Below, piece after piece: positions 26,084 to 35,788 of a stretch of 64,000 bases of DNA (its first letter is position 1; every line of letters starts with the position of its first letter). The stretch comes from CAWAMD01 sp963783045 (GTDB lineage: Bacteria; Actinomycetota; Nitriliruptoria; Nitriliruptorales; Nitriliruptoraceae): contig CAWAMD010000009.1 in assembly GCA_963783045.1 (NCBI GenBank), positions 248,001 through 312,000 on the forward strand, given 5' to 3'. Made by a program: the position numbers and the translations under genes. The notes under the pieces were generated by a model that searched no databases, had not been told where the DNA came from, and saw only the letters and a list, made by a program, of their open reading frames with translations.

Positions 26084-26797
26084 ATGAGCCTGCGCATCCT
26101 CGTGATCGGCGGCGGCCGCGTCGGCGCCGCCCTGGCGCGCCTGCTGGCGCCCGCCCACACCGTCCGGCTCCTCGAGGTCCGCGCCGACCGCGTCGACACG
26201 CTCCAGGACGAGCTGCCCGACGTGGAGGTCCTGTCCGGCAGCGGGACGGACGGCGGCACCCTCGAGCGGGCCGGGATCCGCGACACCGACGTGCTGGCGG
26301 CCGTGACCCGCACCGACGAGGTCAACCTCGTCGCGGCCAGCCTCGCCCGGTTCGAGTTCGGGGTGCCGCGGACGGTGTGTCGCATCGTCGACCCGCGCAA
26401 CACGTGGATGTACACGGAGGAGATGGGCGTCGACGTGGCCGTGAACCAGGTGAATCTGATCGCCCACCTCGTCGCCGAGGAGATGTCGCTCGGGGCCATG
26501 ACGACCCTGGTCAAGCTGCGTCGCGGGCAGTACGCCCTGGTCGAGGAGCGGGTGGAGGAGACCGCCCCAGCCGCCCATCGGCGCGTCGCCGACCTGGCGC
26601 TGCCACGCGGCTGCGTCCTCGTGGCGGTCCTACGCGGCAACGATCTCGTGGCCGTGCACGGGGACGTGGTGCTCGAGCCCGACGACGAGGTGCTGGCGGT
26701 CGTCCACGACGAGGACGCCCCCGCGCTCGCCGCCCTGCTCGGCAGGAGGGGCGACCGCGTCCGGCCGGACGCGGAGGGCAGCGGGCTCGGCCGGTAG
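26084..26797 (+). CDS. TrkA-like NAD-binding K+ regulatory protein (second of two)
   Basis: A 237-residue paralogue of the preceding gene. It has VIGGGRVGAALARLL, then LLEVRADR, GSGTDGGTLERAGI and the RTDEVNLVAASLA segment typical of TrkA-N. A TrkA-C domain and an acidic end follow. Tandem single-RCK pairs resemble the CeoB/CeoC arrangement of mycobacteria. Strong AAGGAGAGG before the ATG suggests high translation. Confidence 0.88.
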   Translation: MSLRILVIGGGRVGAALARLLAPAHTVRLLEVRADRVDTLQDELPDVEVLSGSGTDGGTLERAGIRDTDVLAAVTRTDEVNLVAASLARFEFGVPRTVCRIVDPRNTWMYTEEMGVDVAVNQVNLIAHLVAEEMSLGAMTTLVKLRRGQYALVEERVEETAPAAHRRVADLALPRGCVLVAVLRGNDLVAVHGDVVLEPDDEVLAVVHDEDAPALAALLGRRGDRVRPDAEGSGLGR

Positions 26798-26845
26798 CGT
26801 GGCGTGTCGCCGCTGACCTGACGCCCCGTCTCCAGGAGACCACCC

Positions 26846-28489
26846 GTGTCCCCGTCGCCCGGTCGTGACCTCGTGCCGCTCCTGCTCGGCAGGGGCCTGC
26901 ACCTCGGAGCCCTCACGGACGTCCTTGCCCGCCGGTACGGCGACCGCCCGGCGTTCGAGCACGAGGCGCCCACCCCGGGCCTCCACGAGGGCGGCGTGCG
27001 GACCGCCGCGGACATCGAGGTTGGCGTCGCCCGGCTGGCGGCCGCCCACCGTGCCGGGGGGATCGCCGAGGGCGACCACGTGCTCGTCGTGCTGCCGAAC
27101 CGCGTGGACATCCTCCTCCACGTCCTGGCGCTGGCCCGGCTCGGTGCCGTCGCGGTGCCGGTGAACGACCGGCTCAAGCCGGGCGAGATCGCGTCGGTCG
27201 CCACCGCCGCCGGTGCGGGCGCGGGGATCGCCGACGCGGACCGGGTCGCCGAGCTCTCGGACCGCGAGGGGCTCGCATCCCTGGTCTGGCGGCCGACCGA
27301 CGAGGGGGAGACCTCCGTCGCGGCGTGGCTCGAGGCACATCCCGACGAGCGCGTCGACGCAGACGAGCCACGGGACCCGGACGCGACCGCGCTGCTGCTC
27401 ACCACCTCCGGCACCACCGGAACCCCGAAGGCAGCGGCGCTGACGAGCCACGGTCTGCTGTCGAGCCTCGGTCGGCTCGCCGGACTGCCGGTCGGCTACC
27501 GCCGCGGCCCCCGGGCCGGACGCGACCTCCTCCTGGCGGCGCTGCCCCTCACCCACGTCATGGGCTTCGCCGTCGCCCTCGGTGCCCTCTGCGCGGGCGT
27601 GCCGCTGCTCTTCCAGGACCGGTTCCATCCCGACGACGTCCTCGACGTGATGGAGCAGCGGCGGCCGAACGTGTTCGTGGGCGTGCCGACGATGTACGCC
27701 GACCTCGACACCGCCGGTGCCGCCGACCGCGACCTGTCCAGCATCCAGCTGTGGGTGTCGGCCGCCGACAAGATGCCGCCGGAGCGTGCACGCCGCTTCC
27801 AGGAGTACGGCGCGGCACTGCGCCCCGGTGGTCGCGGCATCGGCCGCGCGGTCTTCCTCGACATCTACGGCATGGTCGAGCTCTCCGGTGCGGCCGCCGT
27901 GCGGGTCTACCCCCCGTCGTTCGGGCCCCGGATGCCGTGGCCGGCCGTCGCCCTCGTGCTGCCGGGCATCGAGGTGCGGGTGGTCGACGCCGACGGGAAC
28001 CCACTCGGGTGGGGCACGGAGGGTGAGCTGCAGTTCCGTGGTGGCGGTGTGCTGCGCCGCTACGAGGGCGTCGAGGGCGCCGGCCCCGACGAGGCCGGCT
28101 GGTTCGCCACCGGCGACCACGGACGGCTGTGGCCCGGTGGGATCTTCGCGTTCGCGGGACGCAGCCGTGACCGCATCAAGGTCGGCGGGTTCTCGGTGTT
28201 CCCGGCCGAGGTGGAGGAGGAGCTGCACGAGGCTCCGAAGATCCGTGAGGTGGCGCTCGTCGGTGTCCCGGACGACCGTCTCGGCGAGCGTCCCGTCGCC
28301 CTCGTCGTCCCCGCCGACGGCTTCGACGAGGACGAGTTCCTCGCGTGGGCCCACGAGCAGGTGGCCGGCTACCGTCGTCCGCAGCAGGTCCTCGTCGTCG
28401 ACTCGCTGCCCCACGGCAACCACCGCAAGATCGACCGTCGCGCAGCCACGGATCTCGCCGAGAAGCGCTTGGCCGAGGAGTCGTCGTGA
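26846..28489 (+). CDS. Class I acyl-CoA/acyl-AMP synthetase
   Basis: A 547-residue adenylate-forming enzyme. The P-loop-like TTSGTTGTPKAA is A3; IYGMVELSG is near A5; WFATGDHGRL is A7; GRSRDRIKVGGFSVFPAEVE is A8. The final catalytic Lys is in NHRKIDRR. It would activate a carboxylic acid, probably a fatty acid, to its CoA ester. The binding pocket cannot be read from this. GTG 26846 follows CAGGAGA. Overlaps the downstream hydrolase by 4 bp. Confidence 0.9.
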   Translation: MSPSPGRDLVPLLLGRGLHLGALTDVLARRYGDRPAFEHEAPTPGLHEGGVRTAADIEVGVARLAAAHRAGGIAEGDHVLVVLPNRVDILLHVLALARLGAVAVPVNDRLKPGEIASVATAAGAGAGIADADRVAELSDREGLASLVWRPTDEGETSVAAWLEAHPDERVDADEPRDPDATALLLTTSGTTGTPKAAALTSHGLLSSLGRLAGLPVGYRRGPRAGRDLLLAALPLTHVMGFAVALGALCAGVPLLFQDRFHPDDVLDVMEQRRPNVFVGVPTMYADLDTAGAADRDLSSIQLWVSAADKMPPERARRFQEYGAALRPGGRGIGRAVFLDIYGMVELSGAAAVRVYPPSFGPRMPWPAVALVLPGIEVRVVDADGNPLGWGTEGELQFRGGGVLRRYEGVEGAGPDEAGWFATGDHGRLWPGGIFAFAGRSRDRIKVGGFSVFPAEVEEELHEAPKIREVALVGVPDDRLGERPVALVVPADGFDEDEFLAWAHEQVAGYRRPQQVLVVDSLPHGNHRKIDRRAATDLAEKRLAEESS

Positions 28490-29184
28490 AGGTCAGCACG
28501 GAGCAGCTCCGGCTGCCGGTGAGCGACGCCCCGGTGGCCGACGTGACCGCCGTCGTCCACGTGCCGTCGCGCACGAACGGCGTCGGGTTCTTCCTCACCC
28601 ACGGCGCCGGGGGAGATCTGGACGGCGAGGGCCTGGTCGCGCTCGCCGAGACCATCGCGGACCGGGGCCACCTGGTCGTGCGTGCCAACCTCCCGTACCG
28701 GGAGGCGGGGCGCAAGAGCCCGCCACGGGCGACCAGCGCGGCCCGCGGGTTCCGGGCGCTGTTCGACCGGGCCAGGAGCCAGCTCGGTCCCTCCGACACA
28801 TGGGTGGCCGGTGGCAAGTCCTTCGGCGGCCGGGTCGCCTCGCTCGCCGCGGCGGACGGGATGGACGTGACCGGCCTGCTGTTCTACGGCTACCCGCTCC
28901 ACCCGCCGGGTCGGACGGAGCGGCTGCGTGTCGACCACTGGCCCAGCGTGATGGTCCCCTGCCTCTTCCTGCAGGGCACCCGCGACTCGTTCTGTGAGCT
29001 CGACCTGCTCGACGCGAACCTGCGCAAGCTGCCGCGGCGCGCCACGGTCCACGTGGTCGACGGCGGCGACCACTCGCTACGCATCGCGAAGAAGGCGTCC
29101 GACGACGACCGGGTGCACCCGGCCGCCGAGGTGGTGGCGGGGCTCGGCGACGTCGTCGACGACTGGGTCGCCTCCATCGCGTGA
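28486..29184 (+). CDS. Alpha/beta hydrolase of the Tex30/KANL3-like family
   Basis: A 232-residue hydrolase. FFLTHGAGGDLDG holds the oxyanion region, AGGKSFGGRVA the nucleophile Ser elbow, LQGTRDSFCE the acidic residue and GGDHSLRIAKK the His. The last segment is characteristic of the family of predicted hydrolases related to dienelactone hydrolase. GTG start inside the synthetase stop (GTGA) shows coupling; a shared role in acyl metabolism is likely but substrate is unknown. Confidence 0.88.
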   Translation: MKVSTEQLRLPVSDAPVADVTAVVHVPSRTNGVGFFLTHGAGGDLDGEGLVALAETIADRGHLVVRANLPYREAGRKSPPRATSAARGFRALFDRARSQLGPSDTWVAGGKSFGGRVASLAAADGMDVTGLLFYGYPLHPPGRTERLRVDHWPSVMVPCLFLQGTRDSFCELDLLDANLRKLPRRATVHVVDGGDHSLRIAKKASDDDRVHPAAEVVAGLGDVVDDWVASIA

Positions 29185-29220
29185 CCACACCACCTCCCGG
29201 CCCGCTCCCCGCCCCCTCCC

Positions 29221-29269
29221 GATACGTGCGGGGTTGTCCCGCTCTCGTCGGTAGGACCCCGCACGTATC
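29221..29269. repeat. 14-bp perfect inverted repeat with 21-nt loop
   Basis: GATACGTGCGGGGT (29221-29234) pairs exactly with 29256-29269. It lies between the hydrolase stop and mscL, both on plus. It may be a terminator for the synthetase-hydrolase pair or a repetitive extragenic palindrome. Confidence 0.7.
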
Positions 29270-29396
29270 CCGGCCGGCCTGCCCGGGGCGGCCGACGGAT
29301 CGGTCGCCGGCCACCGGGATGGTTGCCCCTTGCGCCCGTCGGTGATCGGCGTAGCGTCGCGAGCGTGTTCACGGCTCGGCCACTGGAGGCGCCGCC

Positions 29397-29864
29397 ATGA
29401 TCGGTGAGTTCCGCGACTTCATCAACAAGGGCAACTTCGTCGACATCGCCGTGGCGTTCGTCATCGGCGTGGCGTTCGGCGCGGTCGTCACCACGCTTGT
29501 CAGCCGGATCGTCAGCCCGCTGATCGCCATGATCTTCAACGTCCCCGACCTGTCCGGGATCTGGATGTTCGGCAAGATCGACGAGGTCACCGGCCTGCAG
29601 AGCGGGTCGGTCGGCGCCTTCCTGGCCGCGTTGCTGAACTTCGTCGTCATCGCCTTCGTGATGTTCCTGGTGGTCCGCACCTACAACCGGCACCGGACGC
29701 CTGAGACGGTGGCCGACGCGGAGGAGCTCGTCCTGCTCCGCGAGATCCGCGACCACCTCGCCGAGCCGCAGCGCGTCATCGTGCTGCCGGAGACCGCCCC
29801 GGTGGCCGTGGTTCCGCCCCTGGCCGACGCGACCGGCGAGTCCCCGGCGCCGACACCGTCGTAG
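29397..29864 (+). CDS. mscL: Large-conductance mechanosensitive channel MscL
   Basis: A 155-residue channel. The N-terminal helix FRDFINKGNFVDIAVAF followed by VIGVAFGAVVTTLV is the diagnostic MscL pore helix; the second helix is FVVIAFVMFLVVR, with the cytoplasmic helix after. It opens under membrane tension to release solutes on hypo-osmotic shock. The C-terminal tail (Pro/Val-rich, residues 120-155) is longer than usual. ATG 29397 follows GGAGGC. Confidence 0.95.
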   Translation: MIGEFRDFINKGNFVDIAVAFVIGVAFGAVVTTLVSRIVSPLIAMIFNVPDLSGIWMFGKIDEVTGLQSGSVGAFLAALLNFVVIAFVMFLVVRTYNRHRTPETVADAEELVLLREIRDHLAEPQRVIVLPETAPVAVVPPLADATGESPAPTPS

Positions 29865-29875
29865 AGATCTGGCCA

Positions 29876-29901
29876 GCCGGGCTCGTCACGACGAGCCCGG
29901 C
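29876..29901. terminator. Bidirectional terminator between mscL and malic enzyme
   Basis: Perfect 12-bp arms (29876-29887 and 29890-29901) with a 2-nt tip. It overlaps the last codons and stop of the malic enzyme gene on minus and sits 12 bp after the mscL stop, so it serves convergent transcripts. Confidence 0.8.
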
Positions 29902-31394
29902 GCCGGCGCGGTCTCCGCCTCCCGGTCGGCCGCACGCTGCACCGCACGGCGGACCGCCTCGTGTGCCTGCGCCTCGTGCTCCTGGACGAGCGAGCCCCGC
30001 GACCCCGGCCGGACGTGGCCCTGCCGGCGGGCCGTCGATGCGACGGCCTCGGCGACGGCGGGCGCCACGGAGCGGTCGAACGGCGAGGGGATGACGTAGT
30101 CGGCGGTGACCTCGTCGCCGACGATGTCGGCGATCGCCTCGGCGGCCGCGATCTTCATCTCGTCGGTGACCGCGGTGGCCGCCGCGTCGAGCAGCCCACG
30201 GAAGAGCCCGGGGAAGCACAGCACGTTGTTGATCTGGTTCGGGAAGTCGGAACGGCCCGTCGCCATGACACGCACGTGCGGTCCGGCCACGTCCGGCATG
30301 ATCTCCGGGACCGGGTTCGCGAGCGCGAACACGATCCGGTCGTCGCTCATCCGCTTGACGAGGTCGAGGGGGAGCGATCCCGGGCCCGACACGCCGATGA
30401 ACACGTCGGCGCCCTCCATCGCCACGGCGAGGTCCCCTTCCAGTGCCCGGGGGTTGGTCTGCTTCGCCACGCGCCGGCGGATCGGGTCGTTGCCCTTGCG
30501 CTTCGGCTGGACGATGCCGGCCCGGTCGACGGGGACGATGTCGGTGACGCCGGCGGCGAGCAGGAGGTTCACGATCGCGACGCCGGCAGCGCCCACGCCC
30601 TGCACGACGACGCGCAGGCTCGCGAGGTCGCGGTCCACGATGCGGGCCGCGTTGATCAGCGCGGCGAGCGCGACGACGGCCGTGCCGTGCTGGTCGTCGT
30701 GGAAGACCGGCACGTCGAGCTCCTGCCGGAGCTTCCCCTCGATCTCGAAGCAGCGTGGCGCGGCGATGTCCTCCAGGTTGATGCCGCCGAACCCGGCGGC
30801 GATCCGCCTCACGGTCGCCACGAAGGTGTCGGGGTCACGCTCGTCGACGAGGATCGGGTAGGCGTCGACGCCGCCGAACGACTTCAGCAGCATCGCCTTG
30901 CCCTCCATCACCGGCAGGGAGGCGAGCGGCCCGATGTCGCCCAGACCGAGCACCGCGGACCCGTCCGTGATGACGGCCACGCTGTTCGACCGGATCGTGA
31001 GGCGGTAGGCGGCGACCGGATCCTCGGCGATCATCCGGCAGACCTTCGCGACGCCGGGCGTGTAGACCAGGGCGAGGTCACGGGCGTCGGTAACGGGTCG
31101 CTTGTTCCGGATCTCGATCTTCCCGCCGGCGTGCGCCTCGATCACGTCGTCGGTCATGGCGAGCACCTCGACGCCCTCGACCTCGGCGATGGCGGCGACG
31201 GTCCGCTCGGCGTGGGCGTCGTCGGCGACATCGATCGCGATGTTGCGGAACACGACGTGGCGTTGGGCGCCGACGCGGTCGGTCGACACGATCTCGGCGC
31301 CGCAGCTGTCGATGGCGCTCGAGACGCGCGACAGCATGCCGGGGGCGTTCTCGAGGGCGATCCGCAGGCTCACGCGCTGGGGGAGCGTCGGCAT
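29886..31394 (-). CDS. NAD-type malic enzyme with N-terminal ACT domain
   Basis: A 502-residue enzyme oxidatively decarboxylating malate to pyruvate. Residues 5-85 form an ACT regulatory domain ([20 protein letters not shown]). The catalytic part has [24 protein letters not shown], the metal site [12 protein letters not shown], and the nucleotide fold [14 protein letters not shown]. The last 50 residues are a polar tail with Arg/Glu/Gln that the family does not need. ACT domains usually bind amino acids, suggesting allosteric control. ATG 31394 has AAGGAC upstream. Divergent from transketolase. Confidence 0.92.
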   Translation of the reverse strand: MPTLPQRVSLRIALENAPGMLSRVSSAIDSCGAEIVSTDRVGAQRHVVFRNIAIDVADDAHAERTVAAIAEVEGVEVLAMTDDVIEAHAGGKIEIRNKRPVTDARDLALVYTPGVAKVCRMIAEDPVAAYRLTIRSNSVAVITDGSAVLGLGDIGPLASLPVMEGKAMLLKSFGGVDAYPILVDERDPDTFVATVRRIAAGFGGINLEDIAAPRCFEIEGKLRQELDVPVFHDDQHGTAVVALAALINAARIVDRDLASLRVVVQGVGAAGVAIVNLLLAAGVTDIVPVDRAGIVQPKRKGNDPIRRRVAKQTNPRALEGDLAVAMEGADVFIGVSGPGSLPLDLVKRMSDDRIVFALANPVPEIMPDVAGPHVRVMATGRSDFPNQINNVLCFPGLFRGLLDAAATAVTDEMKIAAAEAIADIVGDEVTADYVIPSPFDRSVAPAVAEAVASTARRQGHVRPGSRGSLVQEHEAQAHEAVRRAVQRAADREAETAPAPGSS

Positions 31395-31620
31395 CGGCGT
31401 CCTTCCATCTGCCGGGGAGGATAGACCCCTGTCGGGCGGCCACGGCACGGCGGCGGGCCGTGGGAGCGCGGGGTGGCGGCGCAGCCGGCGCCGCCTCGGG
31501 GCGTGGCGAGGTGATGTGGCATGATCGGGGTTCCCGGTTCCCCTCGTCGCTGCCTCGGGGCTTGAAGGCTGCGCGCAGGGATGCCGTCGCCCGTCTGCCT
31601 CCATCCCTCGGAGCATCCTC

Positions 31621-33618
<1,998 letters not shown>

Positions 33619-33645
33619 TCCGCGTCGAGCGCGCCCGCGGGTGAA

Positions 33646-33671
33646 GGAAACCGCGAGCTGTCGCGGGTTCC
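33646..33671. terminator. Hairpin after transketolase
   Basis: Eleven-bp stem with one mismatch (33646-33656 with 33661-33671) and a 4-nt loop GCTG. It lies 28 bp after the tkt stop and 15 bp before the end of the convergent gene at 33687. Confidence 0.65.
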
Positions 33672-33686
33672 GGGAGGGGCGAACGG

Positions 33687-34217
33687 TCAGCGGCGCTTGC
33701 GGCGGGCCAGCTTCTTCTTGCTCGTGTTCGGATCGGGCCGGCCGCCACGCGCCCCCGAGGGGCGGTGCGGGGTGTGGGTCGTCGTCGCTGGCGTCGACCG
33801 CTGCCTGGGGGCGCGCTTCGGACCCTGCGCGAGCTCCTCGTTGGCGTGCTCGGCACGGTCGGCGCGGCGGTACCAGAACAGCGCCATGAGCCCCAGCACC
33901 GAGGTGGCGAAGACGGCGTTGACCGCGTAGGCCGCCGCGCCGCTGGTCAGCGCGAACAGCGAGAGCACCGGGCCGAGCAGCCACGCCTTCTTCCAGAACC
34001 GCTTCTGGTGGCGTGCCGCCCCGACCGCCAGCCGCGCCTCACGGCGGTCCTCGACGGCCTGCCCGCGGTTGACCGCCTTCAGGATCCGCCGACGGTCACG
34101 GAAGTCCAGCGCCGCCCACGCCGTGCGGTGGTCGCTGGCATCGGAGGATCGGCGGGGGACTCGGACCACGGGATCGGCGAGGCGCGGGCGAGGTCGGACG
34201 CCCGGCCGGGCCGCCAC
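33687..34217 (-). CDS. Small membrane protein with basic tails
   Basis: A protein of about 176 residues with a basic N-terminal half (FRDRRRILKAVNRGQAV), two hydrophobic segments (AWLLGPVLSLFALTSGAAA and AVFATSVLGLMALFWYRR) and a very basic tail ending KKKLARRKRR. No family recognised. The start is uncertain: GTG 34217 has a G-rich site upstream; GTG 34169 is an alternative. Basic termini flanking a hairpin of helices suggest a cytoplasm-facing membrane protein that might bind nucleic acid or phospholipid, which is inference. Confidence 0.6.
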   Translation of the reverse strand: MAARPGVRPRPRLADPVVRVPRRSSDASDHRTAWAALDFRDRRRILKAVNRGQAVEDRREARLAVGAARHQKRFWKKAWLLGPVLSLFALTSGAAAYAVNAVFATSVLGLMALFWYRRADRAEHANEELAQGPKRAPRQRSTPATTTHTPHRPSGARGGRPDPNTSKKKLARRKRR

Positions 34218-34310
34218 CAGGGTAGACCCCCGACGCAAGCAGGAGCAGCCGGCCGGCGCGTCGAAGGCCTCCGGCGGCGAGGGACGCCACGTCGAGTGCA
34301 GGAGATGCAC

Positions 34311-35120
34311 GTGCGAGGACGAGCCCGGCTGCTCGCGGCGGCCGTTCTGGGTGCCTGGGCGCTTGCGGGCGTCACGGCCGCCGCATCCTGGGCGGCCCCG
34401 GCCGCGCCGTACGTGCCGCCGCCCTTCGCCGACCGCTGCACGGTCCAGCACTTCGGCGAGGGGGAGACCCCCGACGTGAGCGCGGACTGGCCCGACCCGC
34501 TGTGTGTCGAGTACGAGAAGCGCGACATCACCGTCAGCAACGGCGGGGCCATCGACTTCCTCGCCGCGGAGCCCTCCCGGTTCGCGATCGCCGGCGACCG
34601 CTGCCAGTACTGGCAGCAGGACCACTGGAGCGTCCAGCTGGCGCCGGGCAGCACCGCCGTCGTCCGGTGGGACGGCAGCTACTGGTTCGACAAGGGCGCC
34701 GGCACCGGCGCCGCGCTGCTCGACGGCTTCCAGATCGGCGAGCAGCCCGTCGGCGCCGCCGAGGCCGCCGACGCGGTCGAGCCGATCAGTCCCGAGCTCG
34801 CCGACCAGATCCGCGCCTACGGCAGCAACCCGCAGGGCGGCGGCGGGATGTCGTTCACGCTGCCCGGCGGCATGCCCGGCTGTCCGACCGACGACGGCGC
34901 CGCCCCGGGCGGTGGCGACGAGAACCGGGGTGGCGATCAGGGGGACCAGGGGGACGAGGGCGGTGGCTCCGATCAGGGCGGCGACGGCAACCACGACGCG
35001 CAGACGCTCGCGGCGGCGGCGGGTGGTTCCCTGCCCGCCACCGGCGCCGGGGCGGCGACGACGCTCGGCGGCGCACTCGCGCTGGCGGCAGCGGCGGCGC
35101 TGGGCCGGAGGCAGCCGTGA
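34311..35120 (+). CDS. Secreted protein with LPATG sorting signal
   Basis: A 269-residue exported protein. The signal peptide (RLLAAAVLGAWALAG, cleavage after an Ala-rich region) is followed by an acidic Cys-containing domain with CQYWQQDHW and SYWFDKGAG. A Gly/Asp-rich linker leads to LPATG at residues 241-245, a hydrophobic Ala/Leu stretch and the basic end GRRQP: a complete cell-wall sorting signal for sortase. Three in-frame starts exist (34296, 34305, 34311); AGGAG at 34300-34304 suits GTG 34311. Overlaps the Tat-signal gene by 4 bp. Domain function unknown. Confidence 0.78.
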   Translation: MRGRARLLAAAVLGAWALAGVTAAASWAAPAAPYVPPPFADRCTVQHFGEGETPDVSADWPDPLCVEYEKRDITVSNGGAIDFLAAEPSRFAIAGDRCQYWQQDHWSVQLAPGSTAVVRWDGSYWFDKGAGTGAALLDGFQIGEQPVGAAEAADAVEPISPELADQIRAYGSNPQGGGGMSFTLPGGMPGCPTDDGAAPGGGDENRGGDQGDQGDEGGGSDQGGDGNHDAQTLAAAAGGSLPATGAGAATTLGGALALAAAAALGRRQP

Positions 35121-35788
35121 GCGCAACGGCACGGATCTCGCGCCGCCGGCTCCTGCAGGCCGCCGGCGCCGCCGCGGTCGCCTGGCAGGCCCGTCCCTGG
35201 CTCGTCGCCCCACCGGCGCAGGCCGCGCAGACGCCGCCGGACGACCCGATGGTCGTGCCGACCCTCGAGGCCTTCGCGGACACGCTCATCCCGGGGGAGA
35301 AGCGGTTCCCCGGGGACCGGGCGATCGCCGGCGTCGCCGACGGACCGGGCGCCGTGCAGGCGGGCGCCGTCGACCTGCTGTTCTCGGACGCCGCCGGCGT
35401 CGCTCCCGCCGCCCCGGCCTTCGCCGCCGGCATCGACACCCGCGCCACCACCTACGCCGCCGAGAACGGGATCGTCCTCGACCCGACCGTCCCGCCGTTC
35501 GTGGCCCTGGACTTCGACCAGCGCACCGGTGCGGCCGTGGCGATGCTCGCCTTCGACGCCCCGGACCGGCAGGCCTTCGAGGCCTGCGCCGCGCTGATCT
35601 TCCTCGCCTACCACACCGCCGGCCACCTCCACACCGCCGAGGCCGTCCGCGACGGTCACCCGGGACTCACCGCGATCGGGTTCCCGCAGCCCGACGCCGA
35701 CGACCTGTGGCGCTTCCCCGTCTTCTCCTACCGGCGTGCGCTCGCCCGCCGGCATCCCGACACCACCGCCACCGGGCAGCCGGCCTGA
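35117..35788 (+). CDS. Tat-exported DUF5987-like small subunit
   Basis: A 223-residue protein with a twin-arginine signal (ISRRRLLQAAG, then Ala-rich core ending PPAQAAQT). The mature part has TLEAFADTLIPGEKRFPGD, as in DUF5987 and gluconate-dehydrogenase subunit-3-like proteins, and YHTAGHLHTAEAV. In the gluconate dehydrogenase family the small subunit carries the Tat signal and exports the FAD subunit with it. Here it sits directly upstream of a GMC oxidoreductase lacking a signal, with TGATG overlap, so the same job is inferred. Confidence 0.82.
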   Translation: MSATARISRRRLLQAAGAAAVAWQARPWLVAPPAQAAQTPPDDPMVVPTLEAFADTLIPGEKRFPGDRAIAGVADGPGAVQAGAVDLLFSDAAGVAPAAPAFAAGIDTRATTYAAENGIVLDPTVPPFVALDFDQRTGAAVAMLAFDAPDRQAFEACAALIFLAYHTAGHLHTAEAVRDGHPGLTAIGFPQPDADDLWRFPVFSYRRALARRHPDTTATGQPA

